Assembly (NCBI GenBank): GCA_039704465.1
Contig: JASFAU010000002.1
Location: 1,116,001-1,180,000 of the forward strand
DNA length: 64,000 nt
DNA from: Plasmodiophora brassicae
Lineage: Eukaryota > Endomyxa > Phytomyxea > Plasmodiophorida > Plasmodiophoridae
Reading direction: 5' to 3'
This document shows, piece by piece, positions 42,605 to 54,800 of this stretch. The notes below the pieces were generated by a model that saw only the letters and a program-made list of their open reading frames with translations, was not told where the DNA came from and made no database searches. The stretch's first letter is position 1; each line of letters opens with the position of its first letter. A program made the position numbers and the translations under genes.

Positions 42605-44079
42605 ATGGAGTCGCTGTGGACGCCGACACCTCTGACAGCCAGGTCGGACCCATGGTATTCATTGCGAAGCGCCGACGCTGAGTTTCGACGGCAGCGGCCT
42701 GCCGGTCATGAATGGCCCGCCGACTCACGAGCAAGAAATCGATCTGATTGCCCAGGCGGACGTATCCGTCATGTTTGGGTACGACTTGGGATACTGGCTA
42801 TAGCTGTCCGTTCTGATATTCGTTCACAGGGACGCAATGTCAGATTTGAAACGAGGAAACGTGACGTTGACTACGCAGCGCCTCTTGTTTGCAAATGGAC
42901 CTCGACAGTGCTGCATGAGCTTGGGGAATATCGAATCTGCTCGGGCAAGTTCTTCCATATTCGGGCCGGCTAAAGTCAAAATGTTTCTCGTCGGATCAGG
43001 CTACATGCGTTTGGTGTTCCATCGGTCTGGACGCGATGCGTTTCTTGAGAAGCTGGCTGGGGCGCTGAAGATGAAGGAATGGATTGTATGCGGGATGCAG
43101 GAATGGGGCTCATTACGTGGAGTGTTTTGACGCCCTCTTTCGCAGCCTCTTGCAACGAAAAAGCCAGAGAAGCAAACAGTGTTCACGACCCATTCAGCTG
43201 GAATCTGTTAGTGCCCCTTAGTGGAACCGCGGTGGTTAAGCATATCATTTATGTTAACTTCTTTCAGCTGGCATTATGCGCTCAGTGGCGCGTGACCAGA
43301 AGGCAACAGACCAGGCCATGCAGGAAGCATTCAGCGATCTCGACTCCCTGATGTCAAACGCCAAGCAGATGGTCAGAGCATTGTTCATTGTTGCAGTCCA
43401 GAAACTGATGGTTCCCAATGCAAAAGGTGGACTTGGCAGAGCGGTTTCAAAGTGCTCAGTCTGCTGAAGAACAGGACGAATTTATGTCGATTCTGCATCA
43501 ACTCGGAATTCCGAGTATGTCAATGTGTTTGTGCAAGCTTCCATGCCTTAGTGCCCTCGACAGATCCTGTGACGAAGCAGACTGCTGGCTCATCTTACCA
43601 CGTCCTTCTTGCCCGGCAGTTAGCTGATTTCCTGCTCAAAGTGCTGGCAACATCGGCAGGGATGATCATGCTAATCGACGTTTACTGCATGTTCAATCGG
43701 GCCAGGAGCACGGAACTAGTGTCCCCGGACGACGTCATAAATTCGTAAGTTTGAAGTCGTTCATCAGAAGAAGCTCTGCCAACGTCCAATGCTCAGCTGC
43801 AAGCTCTTTCCGGAATTAGGTATCCCACTGAGCTTGAAACAGTTTCAGTCGGGTGTCCTCGCTGTCCAGAGTGCCAGTCACGATGACCACCTGATGTCGT
43901 TACGCATCGTCGAACTGATCGAGGCGAATGGCCCGCTGACAGATATTCAATTGTCACAACTGCTTCACGTCTCCATTGCGTTGGCAAGCGAGCATCTGCT
44001 CACTGCCGAACAAAGTCTACACTTATGTCGCGATACAACGACTGAAGCGACCCGATTCTACAAGAATATATTCATGTAA
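42605..44079 (+). CDS. VPS36: ESCRT-II subunit VPS36
   Basis: About eight exons. The first (42605-42642, MESLWTPTPLTA) joins exons 42695-42778 and 42830 onward to form the GLUE domain (SGLPVMNGPP, GNVTLTTQRLLFANG, CCMSLGNIES, YMRLVFHRSGRDAFLEKL). Then come the linker THSAGISGIMRSVARDQK, the helix AFSDLDSLMSNAKQMV, and the two winged helices: HVLLARQLADFLLKVL, MIMLIDVYCMFNRARSTELV, GIPLSLKQFQSGVLAVQ, and LHVSIALASEHLLTAEQSLH with LCRDTTTEATRFYKNIFM at the end. It binds ubiquitin/phosphoinositides and sorts cargo into multivesicular endosomes. Most introns are 49-60 bases. No NZF finger insert is present, as in animals and plants. Confidence 0.92.
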
Positions 44080-44157
44080 TAGATTTCGCAAGCCTCGCGG
44101 GTCAGCGAATAATAGCTGGCATGTATTACTGTCTGACGCCTACAAGTCTAGCGACGC

Positions 44158-45168
44158 CTAGCAGATGACGCATGGCAATGGCATGCGTTCACCGCTGATC
44201 TCGTCATCAGATCCCTCCTGCCCGCTGTGTGTACTGGGATCTTCAGCGCTGTCTGGTTTTGCAGGAACGTCGACCATGGTCGTATGATCACCAACACTGG
44301 CCTCCGCAGCCGAAGGCAGACCGCCAGACGCGACTGCTCTTGAGAGCTGCTCAACATGTTCATCATGTTCGGCAGACGCGCCTAAATCGTTTCTTTCATC
44401 GATTACCATATCTTGATCGGGGTCGGCAACGTCGTCGTCCCGTATAGCGCCGTCGTCATCGCACGATTCAGCCGTCGGCGTCAACGGACATCCAGCTTCA
44501 TCCGTTATGGCCAGAACGCTCATCAATGACGAATCTTGCATGTTTGACATGACTCGCGTTTCCACCGCCATCCCAACGAAGTCTAGTTCACCGCCCATCT
44601 CAAGTACCCACTCGTCATCCTCGTAAACGTCCTTTTGAGCAGTCGAGATGTCACCAGATGGTCGCGGTTCGGCGCTCGCCGCGTGACTGAATCCACCCCA
44701 TGGCCCCGCCTGCCTCTTCAGCCCCGATGGCGAGTACACGAACCTTTCCGTCACGACGCTCAGCGACTCGCCATCAACGACGACTGTGCGTTCCCGGTCA
44801 GGGCGCCGCAGCCCGGCCACGTCCACAGTGTACGGCTTACTGTGCGACAGGAGCACGGAATCCGGCGGCGCTTGGAACATGGGACGACGGCGACGATGCT
44901 GATAGACCATTGTCTCGATGGTGGCACGCCGACCCGCCCACTCGCCCATCCAGTAGTGGCCACCTCTACAAATAATGTTATGGCCCGCCTCCTCCTCCTC
45001 CCCAACACGGGACTGCACATTTTGATCTTCAGTGATCCGCAACTGGCGCCGACAAAACGACGTTTCAGTCCGTTGGCTCGGGCCAACCGCCAACGCCACG
45101 GCGGCACCCCAACGGTGAACCGGCACGGGCGCCATTTCCGGCAGTCCGGCCCCCGGCCGCGCAGTCAT
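44158..45168 (-). CDS. Hypothetical protein with possible WWE-like segment
   Basis: One frame of 336 residues from ATG 45168. Residues about 70-135 include HYWMGEWAGRRATIETMVYQ and SKPYTVDVAGLRRPDRERTV; Trp-Glu followed by an 'IE' strand and a 'YTVD' strand loosely recalls WWE domains. The rest is acidic and disordered (DDDGAIRDDDVADPDQDM), ending PLPCVIC. The first 60 residues may be untranslated or misframed, since an intron near 45000 cannot be excluded. It is divergent from the choline-transporter-like gene (256 bases). Confidence 0.4.
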   Translation of the reverse strand: MTARPGAGLPEMAPVPVHRWGAAVALAVGPSQRTETSFCRRQLRITEDQNVQSRVGEEEEAGHNIICRGGHYWMGEWAGRRATIETMVYQHRRRRPMFQAPPDSVLLSHSKPYTVDVAGLRRPDRERTVVVDGESLSVVTERFVYSPSGLKRQAGPWGGFSHAASAEPRPSGDISTAQKDVYEDDEWVLEMGGELDFVGMAVETRVMSNMQDSSLMSVLAITDEAGCPLTPTAESCDDDGAIRDDDVADPDQDMVIDERNDLGASAEHDEHVEQLSRAVASGGLPSAAEASVGDHTTMVDVPAKPDSAEDPSTHSGQEGSDDEISGERMPLPCVIC

Positions 45169-45423
45169 CACTCATCGGGACGGCACGTTCGCGCGTTTCG
45201 AAAAAGGCACCAGGCTGGATGAGTTCTGCTCGGTCGGTCTGCGTTTTGGGGCTGCCCATGGGATTGGGAGGGACCTCTATGATGACACTGGACAGCCGGG
45301 TCCAGCTGTCGGTTGTGCCTAATAATGGGGCAGTGCCACACGAGTCACGTTTGCCGGTTGGACGCAGAGTGTCACAGAGAAAGTTGGCGACTCGAGGCAT
45401 CTGTTCCGTGACGGCGACCAACG

Positions 45424-48024
45424 ATGGGGAACTGCCTCGGGTGCACGTTCACGCCATCGGATAGCGGCACGCCGGTCGCCAAGATCAAAACGAAACGCGG
45501 GTGCACCGACTTCCCGATCCTGGTGCTGTTCATTCTGTCCTGGGCGGCGATGTGGTACGTCTTTGGCATTGCCTTGTCGAAAGGCGCCAACCCTACTCGG
45601 TAACCGCCGCGTTCGTCGTCCCATGAAAGCCTTGCCGAACGTTCTCTATCGCAGCCTTGTTCGTGGCGTTGACTGGAACAATCGCATATGCGGGGTCGAT
45701 AGCGCAGTCGCAGACAAGCCTCTTGCTGCCTGGCCAGGACTCCCCGGCGACGTCCATCTACTGGACAGCAACCCCACAACGCTGTATCACATCAAAGTAT
45801 GCGTCGACTCGTGCACGAAAACCCAGGACAGCGCGACCGTCCTGACGCCGTACAACTCGACGAAGTGTACGTGTGCCAACCCAGACTGATATCGATCGCC
45901 CATGCGTTGACCGTTATTGGCGTAGTCCTGTACTATTGCGTCCCCACCGTACTGCCAGCTGGAATTGGTGACAATTTCAACTCGGGATCGCAACAGGCGT
46001 CGCGTGCCTTCGGAGGTCGCCTGCGTGCACACGATGGTTTTACGTGTCATTGACCGCCCATCGCAGATCTTCGAACGGCTTGGAAGCTGCTGCTAATCTC
46101 GGGCGGGGTCGCCATTGGTCTCTCATTCCTGTACGCGCTGTTCACGCGAAAGTATGCAACGACCTGTTTCGAGCAACGTGCCCTCCACTGACGCATTGGG
46201 CAGGTTCGCAGGCGTGCTAGTTTGGACATCAGTCTTTGCGATCGTTGCCGGCGGGTTCCTCATATCGTACTCGCTGCTTCAGATGGCCAAGTCCATCTCG
46301 GACGACAAGAATGCTGTGAACCCTGACCGTGCCAAATCGATCACGTGATGCACATTCAACCTAGGGCGTGCTGGCTGTCTCTGACCTGTTAACTGTAGGA
46401 TTATGGGATACATTGCTGCTGTGTTTACTCTTTTGTTTCTGGTGGCGATCATTTTCTTGCGGAAGAGGATTGAGGTACATGCGGTTGACGTCATGTTCGT
46501 CGTCTGGCCCTGACTCGATGAAAATGGAACAGATCGCAATTGCAGTTGTGAAGGAAAGCTCGAAAGCGGTCAACGCTGTTAGCTCTGTGATTGTCTTCCC
46601 CATATTCCCACTCGCGTTCTCCCTCGCCTACTTCGTCTTCTGGGTCTACGTCGTGATCTTTGTTTTCAGTGTACAAGGTGACCTAGCGAATCCTATTACA
46701 GCAACAGTTTCCCGCATTTGACAGCTGTCCAGTGATAAACCCGTCGCAGCCAGTTCCCACCGCACTCCAGCCGTACACGGGCCCGACGTACCTTTCACGC
46801 TCCTTCGACACCTCTATGCAACGCTCCATGATTTACGTGTTCTTCCACATGTTCTGGAACATCCAGTTCTTGATCTACTTTACATATCTCGTCATCGCGG
46901 GCGTTATTGCTCAGTGGTATTTTACACCGTACCAGGCCGACGGATCCAAGGTCCTTCCCATGATGAAATGCCTGGCCGAATGCCGCTCATCGTTGGGATA
47001 CAGGCACGTGGTTCAGGCGAAGGGCAGCTTCCACGTACCGTCGTCAGTCGTTCCGCATTTCGCACCCTGACATACCACCTTGGTTGTCATTTCCATATTC
47101 GCCTTGGATTGCTCCCACCGGTTGCTGACGAGTATCCGGTGCTCAGGAACGGTAGCATACGGCTCACTGATCATCGCAATCATCCAGACGATTCGTGCCG
47201 TCGTGACCTACCTTCAGAAGCAGTCCAAGGGGCAGCAGAACCGACTGCAGAAGGCTCTGTTCTGCGTCGTGCAATGCTGTCTCAAGTATGATACGCGCTG
47301 GCATGCGACCCGGAGCGCAGTCTGAAGCGGTTCTTCACAGGTGCGTCCAATGCTGCATGGACAAAGTGTCGAAGAACGCTTTCATCTTCTGTGCCGTGTA
47401 CGGTGATGCCTTCTGCCCGTCCGCAGCCGCCTCGTTTACTCTCGTGTGGCGAAACCTGGTGCGTGTCGCTGCCGTCTCCATGGTTGGCAGCGTTATTGTC
47501 TTCTTGGGGAAGGTCAGCCCATCCAGCTAGTTGAACCTGCACCAATGAAATAAGAAATTGGTGATTCAGGTTCTTGTGTCAATGTTGACTGGCGGTATCG
47601 CCGCCATTATTCTTACAAAGACCTCCATGTACACTAACCAGCTTTCGAATCCCATCCTTCCAATCTTCGTTTGCATGATGTGACGACTCCTCCACGACTT
47701 TTGTAGAACCTTTCTGATGGGACATCACGCAGGATTGCCTACATGGTCGTGTCGCTGTTTATGGTCATTTACGAAACTGCCATTGACACAATATTCCTCT
47801 GCTTCTTGATCGATGAAGAGAACAACAAGGGTCTGCGTACTGGCACATGCTGACGGATTTGCATCCAATGACACTGGGCTATGGTCGCAGGAGGAGTGAT
47901 GCTGGCCAGCAAGGAGCTTCAGGAGATCATCAATCATCACGCAGAAGCGTCAAAGAAAATGGCCGACGACATGAAAGCCACAGCGGAGGCCCATGGGATG
48001 CACGCGCCAGGCGCCAAAGCCTGA
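45424..48024 (+). CDS. Choline-transporter-like protein (CTL/SLC44 family)
   Basis: A gene of about ten exons. ATG 45424 opens MGNCLGCTFTPSDSG; MGNC is a strong N-myristoylation/palmitoylation signal. KTKRGCTDFPILVLFILSWA is the first membrane helix, matching the 'C-T-D' entry of the family. An extracellular loop with paired Cys (KVCVDSCTKTQDS, KCTCANPD) follows, then further helices, YVFFHMFWNIQFLIYFTYLV, AGVIAQWYF, and the conserved C-terminal block VSKNAFIFCAVYGDAFCPSA with TLVWRNLVRVAAV. The last exons read FLCFLIDEENNKG and a charged helix ending HAPGAKA. CTL proteins move choline or ethanolamine across membranes for phospholipid synthesis. The exon structure between 46.0 and 47.7 kb is approximate. 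Confidence 0.88.
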
Positions 48025-48152
48025 AGTACAGCTGGACTATTTCCATTCACGCAACCACCATTGGGATGCTTGATCGCATCTGCTAATAAACATCAGGTGC
48101 GAAACAGGGTTTCGCGTGCGCACTCAAACGTCGCATGATGCTACGTATACAT

Positions 48153-51100
48153 TTATATTGCTCCCGTATTCATTTCCACTACTTCAAGCGCGCTCTTCTC
48201 CTTCCGCCTTCTTCTCTCCGCCTCCTGGACGTGCTCCCGGATCTGACAGCATTTATCCAGGTTAGGTACGGCGTCATGAGAGGGGACGATGACCACTTTA
48301 CCAAATCTACGGGATTCATTCCCCAAAGGTACACGACAGCGTGACGCATGAGACGCGCGAGTAGAGGAACGGCGACCCCCATTATGATTACTAAACTGGT
48401 CTCCAGCCCATTATGCGACCGGATGGACCACAGCTCCCCAGCGTCACCAAATATTCCTGATATTCTTATGATATCTGCAAACGCAGGTCACGTTGGGGAA
48501 ACATACTACCAAAGCGATGCTGTTACCGAGTAGAAGTATCGCAACCAAGTAGACGACCAGAGACGCGCCAATCGCCAACGCATGCACAACCGTCACGGAG
48601 GACGTTATCTCCATTACGCGAATTGTCACCTGACGCAATGGAAGTCAGCGCACACGACTGATTTCGTACTGCGCCGGCGAGCACCTGTATGAACAGGGCG
48701 GTGAACGCACCCACCGATGCGCTGGTCAGGTCGCTCTTCGGTTCATTGCACAACTGGACAAAGACGAAAGAGAACGCAACCAATCCGTCGAATACGCTGG
48801 ACAGCATCCAAGTCGTGAACGATCTTGCATTAAATAAGGCCTGCCTTCCAACGGCTCTATAACTGCATGGCCGGTATCAGCACAATCGATTTCGCTGACG
48901 CGATTCGAACCAGGGATCCATACATCAAATTGGAGTAATTCAGAAGCTCTTCCCTCTCGAACAGTCGGTCGAAGATGCCAACGGCCAATACCGGCAGTGC
49001 TGCGGCGACGAAACCCTCAATAGCAATTGTATGACGCACCCAATGCCGTACCTGTGAAGAAAACGTTCTGGACCGTGATGAGGACGTCAGGGTACAGCTG
49101 CTGACCACTGAACGCGGAGACGAGGCCGAACGCGAACATACCGATCGGGACGAGAGCAGACTGCAACGAGGCACAGGTGAACGTCAAGCAGTGAAGGTCT
49201 CCCCAGTCAACCACGAACCTTGTAGAATATGAAATGCGATAGTTTGGCGACGCGATCATAGCTCCACACACCATGAACGAACATGAGCGTATGCAACTGC
49301 CGGAACGACGCGATGCTGACGTCAGCGGCCCTAGATGCCGTCGATCCTTCGAGACCGGCGATGCCAACCCCAATGTCCGCCCTTCTGATCATGCCTTCGT
49401 CATTCGCGCCGTCGCCCTGCCTCAGACCGTTTAAGACCAACGGCTCGCACAGCGGTTGGACTGGACGTACGATAGCGAGGACGGCACCGATCTTTCGCCG
49501 ATGATACCGCCGCAGATGCAGGACGACAGAGGCCTTGATTGCGGGTGTTGCTCGGGCACAGATCAGCGACAAGCAGGATGGGTGCGCGTGAACCCTGCCG
49601 TTGGCCCCCTTAGCGACCCTAGCAACGGTGACCATAAACCGATCCCATACTGCAGCAGCCTGTTGATGGTGGCGTTGTCCATGGTCAGCAGTTTTGCCAG
49701 CGTCGTTCCTTCGATCATCATCGAAAACTGTTCCATCTGCGGATCAGCTTCCCGCTTGCGCATGCTGTCTTCGCCCTATCAGTACCGGTAATCAGTCATG
49801 CTGCCACTAGGCGCTAATGACTGTTCAAAAGCGGCATGCCTTTTCAATGCATTGTTGAATGGTGGATGATTCCGAATCCTCAATGTGGACGACGGATTCA
49901 GTGGTGTGGGCGAAGTTGGAAGCCACGGCAATGGACAGGGCGGTTTCAGGCTTGTCGCCTGTGAGCATGACCAGCTTGATACCCGCACGTGTCAGCGCGC
50001 AAATCGTCTCTGGCACCAGGAACTGCGGCTCGGTCAGCTAACATTACTGAGTGCACCTTGGAAAACGACCTTACCTGCAATGCATCCTCCAATCCCGAAC
50101 AACCGAGAAACGTCAGTCCAGCATCGCGTTCGATATGCGCGGCGCCAGAGCAGATTCGGCATTCGTCGGAACAGCTGAGAGAGTCAGGCACCGATCCCGG
50201 ATGCTTGCGCCACCCACACCGCAGCCGTACCTGCCCCTAGAATGGCCCAGTTCTGCACCCTCTTCAGGCAAGTGTGCCAGGCGTTCCCATTCGCTGCTGC
50301 GCTGCCTCCACCAGTCGCGAGACCGTCGTCCCTCAGCGAACACTACCCATCGTCAGGCGCCGCCGTGTGTCTTCAGCGACGTGCCGTTGCATACCCAGCG
50401 TTCGCATGCCGCGTTCGGCCATGGTCCGTAATCGAGCTGGCAAGCTGGTCGGACACACGGTCGCCGGGTCCAGTAACGGTATTATGACATTGTCAGCACC
50501 TGTGGAAAACGGTTAATAATGAGCATGGCAAAGTGTTTCAGCATCGCAGAGGCGACCTTTGCACATGATAGCGATGGGCTCTTGACTTCCGTCGTTCAGG
50601 TCGAAAATCAGGGTAGCTCGTTTACGTTTGCTGTTGAACTCCAGGGTGGTCAGCCGCTTCAGTGCGACCGTGCTCGTTCCGTGAACTGCTACGGTTGTTA
50701 ACCCACCCTGCACGCCTCGCAGCTCATAGCCGACGCCCCTGGCAAATTCACAGAGTTCCAGTTCATCAGGCGAACTTGATTGGTACAGCACCTGTTTCAT
50801 GCGATCAGAGACGTGCGCGTTGATAACACAGTATGTACGCCTCGTACGGATCCAGAGGTCTCGTCAACGACAGGCGAAATTGTGTTGCTGACAGCGAAAT
50901 GCAACAGGATCCGCTGCAGAGCGACGTTGCCTTGGAGCAGCGCCGTCTCAACGGCCTGTCTTCCATCGTACACATGTGGCGACGTTGTACCTGCGCTCGG
51001 ATAAATGTCCTGAAACAGCAAGCCCGCTTTGGATCATACTGAAAACGTTGCTTTCACCGTCTGTGTTCTTCGTCCATCGTCGAACGTTGTCCATCTTTTC

Positions 51101-52793
51101 GGACAGCATGTCGGTCCACCTCTGACTGGTGCGAGGACCCCGTTGGTTCAGGGTGGCAGACGATGCCAGCCTTCTCGATATCTCGGTGTCCCCTGAACCA
51201 TACATGGCCAGGTCGGGCCCGACGAACATTTGCCGCAGTTGCATGCGATTCCTAAACGACAGAGTGAGCGTTCATCGCTGTGTGGCTCAGTCCTTTTCCT
51301 ACTCTGTCAGCGTTCCCGTTTTGTCGGACACAACGATGCCAACCTGGCCCAGTTCGTCAATGAGGGAACTGGTTCGAATAGCACAAGCGTTCATCTCGTC
51401 GTCCAGGGGCACCATAAAAGCCATTGCAGTCTTGACTAACTCCGTTGAGATCTGTCGGCCAGTCTCGTAATGCGTTTCTTGCAGGCTGGCGGCATGATAC
51501 ACTTACAACAAACGAGATGGGCACCATTTGTGCCATGAGTATGACATAGGTGAAGAATCGACGTACACCCTCCAGTTTGATATCGCTGTCGCTAAACTTC
51601 AAATAGTAGTGCTTGACGAGGACGTTGCGTGCCTGGAGCTGTAACACGCATTGCTCAATGCATGGCATTGTCTCCCGGGAAAGCGAACGTTCGTGTACCT
51701 GGCAGACGACCGTCGCTGCGATACACATCAGTAGCTGGATAAGGAATAGCCCTATCAGCATCCTATGTTGGCCCAGCACCCTGATCAGACCGTGGAGACG
51801 TGCGCGCGCCTAGCCAGCTTCGCACCTGTTGGCGACAAGGGCCAACGAGCTACGACGAATGGTCTGGGCCTGCTGTGTAACGAACGAATTGCACCGAATC
51901 TTGGTCTCGTCGCCGGTGAACACGACCACACCTAGACCCAATGACGAACACGTAAGCCTGCATGGTAACATTCAACGTACTCACGAACCAATCACGTGCT
52001 CGGTGTTCTTCAGAACGGTGCCGCGCAGAAGAAGGTTCGCCATTGACAGGCGGTGTTGCACCTCGCCCTGACCATTTCCAAACAGCCCTTGAGAACGTAA
52101 GATCCATCGACGCATTCACCGTACGACCACCTCGGCTCCCGCGACGCCATGAATGCCAATAAGTCCTCGAAACGATTCAATGTCGGCATTCGGTTCCTCG
52201 TATCGGATTGTCAGGCGGTCGTAGACGAGTTCACCGGCAGACTGTGTGGTTGGCAGGGCAACCTTGACCTTGAGCGTGGATTCGCCATCCAGACTCGATG
52301 TCTCGACGAAGCAATGGCCACGGGCGTGGTGGGAATGCAGGAGGAGCACGTCGGCAGGAACCTCCTGGTCCGCCTCTAGTCGGATGATCTGCCCGACGGT
52401 GATGTCGGCCGAATGCTGGTGGACGAACTTGCCGCCGGCATTACATAGGTACTGTCGCATGGCAAGTTCCCAATCGGATCGGTGCCTCTGCAGGTCTTCG
52501 GTGGCAGCCCGTATGCCGCTGACCGTTAGGACAATCGATAACGGGAGCATCATGGTCGGCACGCCATTCGTCGTGCTGACCGGCTGGATGCTCTGCAGGA
52601 CCGCGATGACGAGAAAGAAAAAGTTTGCAGGGTGCATGAACTGTTCGAACAGGTTCAGCGGTAGGAAGTTCCAGACCGTGTACCGGGACGTTCGGATCAC
52701 GTTCGAACACGCCGACCCGCCTGTCGCCACCCACGACCCATCCGGGGATCGGCAGACTTCCACCCGCGACGACAACCGATCGTCATCGCCCAT
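48153..52793 (-). CDS. P4-type ATPase (phospholipid flippase)
   Basis: A large multi-exon gene. ATG 52793 (MGDDDRLSSRVEV) leads to the N-terminal P4 signature (TSRYTVWNFLPLNLFEQF, HPANFFFLVIAVLQ). The actuator loop has SSLDGESTLKV near 52280, where other P-type pumps have TGE. Then VPISF near 51515 (the PISL/PISF helix), SDKTGTLTE near 51310-51330 with the phosphorylated Asp, MLTGDKPETAL near 49955, and LAIGDGANDEGMI near 49400 across an intron, followed by LMFVHGVWSYDRVAKLSHFI. The last exon ends EAERRRRKEKSALEVV before TAA at 48153. Flippases move aminophospholipids from the outer to the cytosolic leaflet, usually with a CDC50 partner, which is not in this window. Confidence 0.93.
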
Positions 52794-53287
52794 CGTGGGA
52801 CGATCCCCCCTCGTTGCGGCGACGTGCGCTCGCGCCCGCTTGTGGACCTTGGGGCTGGTGCCTGCCCGCTGTTCGCCTATATCTTCACAACCGTTGCTGC
52901 TGCTATATGTCACAGTGACAGACAGGCGACCCCCATATTTTTGGGACACGCTGCTGGCTGCCGACTGGCCCCACGTTTCCACCTGCTGCTGACCACGCGC
53001 AGCCGCCACCGTGTCGCTGGCGTTAGGGTTGCGCGCCCAGCTGCACTGCCGCGGGGGTCCTATGCACAAGGCGTTCTCGCCTGTCGGGAACGCTCCTTCT
53101 CTCTGTGCTTGTTGCTAATCTCCTCGAATGGGATCGGGTATCGGGGCCCGGATCGATCTTGCCGGAGATACGGGCGGTAAAGGGAACATACGTACAGGAT
53201 CGAGGCCGTGTCGGGCGACGCGACGGTCGGGTCGCAGTTCAGGACCCTGTCGAGGGGGCGCATGGTCCCCGGTGCCGCGGACCGGGG
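52794..53287. promoter_or_regulatory. Divergent promoter region of flippase and kinase genes
   Basis: About 490 bases separate the two divergent ATGs. The flippase frame stays open upstream to 53069 without a better start. No clear TATA box is seen; the assignment as promoter rests on position only. Confidence 0.4.
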
Positions 53288-54723
53288 ATGGATCGCAAGC
53301 CCATGATAGAGACGTCGACCATCGACGTCCGCCATGACGCCGGCACGGGCAACAAATGCGTCAACCAGTACGTCATGCAGGCGACGCTCGGGAAAGGCAG
53401 CTACGGGAAGGTCAAGCTGGCGATCGACGAGACGACCGGCGCTCAGGTGGCCATCAAGATTGTCAACAAGGCCAGGCTGAAGAAGAAGCGCACGTTCGGT
53501 CGCTTTGGCGTCATCGACCCGCTCAGTGGCATTCGCCAGGAGGTCGCCGTAATGAAGAAACTGGACCATGTCAATGTCGTTAAGCTGCTCGAAGTCATCG
53601 ATAACCCCGATGCGGAAAAGCTCTACCTCGGTAGCATGCAATCTGTGCATGCAGCGCCGTCAGCCAGCCGCTAACCTGTTCGCATGTGCCAGTCATGGAA
53701 TTCGTCGCCAGGGGCCCTATCTTGGACCTACGAAGTGACGCGTGTGAGCCCCTGCCGGAGCCAGTCTGTCGCTCCTACATGCGCGATATCGTCAACGGCC
53801 TGCGATATCGTAAGAGGCCGCATGGATCGTTGCAACGACCTAACATTGCCCTGGGGCAGTTCACTTCAACCACATCGCCCATCGCGACATCAAGCCTGAG
53901 AACCTGCTATTGTCTGACAGCACTGCGGTGTCGCCCTGTGGCACTGTCAAGGTTTGTATTCGACCGTGACGACAGCTGGCGACGTCCTAACGCTAGTGCT
54001 CAGATTGCCGATTTCGGCGTCAGCCTGCTGTTTGAAGGGGACAACGACTTCGTGAAGGCAACGGCCGGAAGTGTCGCGTTCATGGCACCGGAAATGTGTG
54101 CACGTACGTTGGCCGTGTCGGCTAGGTTGTATCATGCTGAGTCGGCACAGCCGATTCCTTCATGTATAGTGCCAAGAAGACGGATGTCTGGAGCGCCGGC
54201 GTGACGCTGTTCGCCATGGTGTTTGGCCAATGTCCAATCACAGCAACGTCAACAGCGGAAATGTACGACCGCATTTGCAACTCAACGTCAGCCAGCGCTT
54301 TGCCTCGATGCCGCCGTCGGTCTCTTTATCGGATTTGCAGGCTTACGCTACCGTGGCCCATCCACCCCAGGCAGGAGCATCTCATTCGCAGAATGCTGGA
54401 CAAGAACCCGGACACCAGAATAACGCTGGACGAGATCAAGGTGACCGGCGACCCTTTCGCATGGGTTTTCTCGTCTAACCTTACTGCGAACATTCTAGAA
54501 GGATCCATGGCTGATCGGAGACGGCGTAACGGCAGATGACCACTTCGAACGAGTCTCCGTTACTGTCGATGACGTCGATAAGGCGCTGACCCTCGTGAAC
54601 CGCGTTGTTATGCTGGTGCGTCTGAAGACCAAGGTCGGACGCATACGTCGTAGCATTCGCGGGTTACCGCCGACGAAATCGGGGACGTCTGATGACATCA
54701 AGGACTCACCGACGTCGCCATAG
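53288..54723 (+). CDS. CaMKK-like protein kinase
   Basis: About six exons. ATG 53288 gives MDRKPMIETSTID, then VNQYVMQATLGKGSYGKVKL (Gly loop) and VAIKIVNKARLKKKR (catalytic Lys). A conserved LDHVNVVKLLEVIDNP follows, then VMEF with the CaMKK-type GP insert, HIAHRDIKPENLLLSD near 53880-53915, IADFGVSLLFEG near 54005, TAGSVAFMAPEM near 54070 and KKTDVWSAGVTLFAMVFG, and finally MLDKNPDTRITLDEIKV. The C-terminus reads PWLIGDGVTADDHFE, VTVDDVDKALTLVNRVV. This is the CaMKK/SnRK1-activating family, which phosphorylates the AMPK/SNF1 activation loop. The calmodulin-binding segment is not clear. Intron ends between exons 2 and 5 are partly inferred. Confidence 0.88.
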
Positions 54724-54800
54724 TCTCCCTAACCTATTGACGCTATTTATCACTGCCCTTTCAATGTCATATAGTACATGTGATCGAGGTTTATCTAGGT

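Noticed and set aside
42443..42973. Plus-strand frame of 176 codons over the VPS36 5' region
   Set aside because: It is out of frame with the GLUE domain, which is explained by three spliced exons.
48880..48930. GGTTCGAATC on the minus strand, like a tRNA T-loop
   Set aside because: It is inside the flippase coding sequence (SLVRIAS), with no acceptor stem or anticodon arm nearby.
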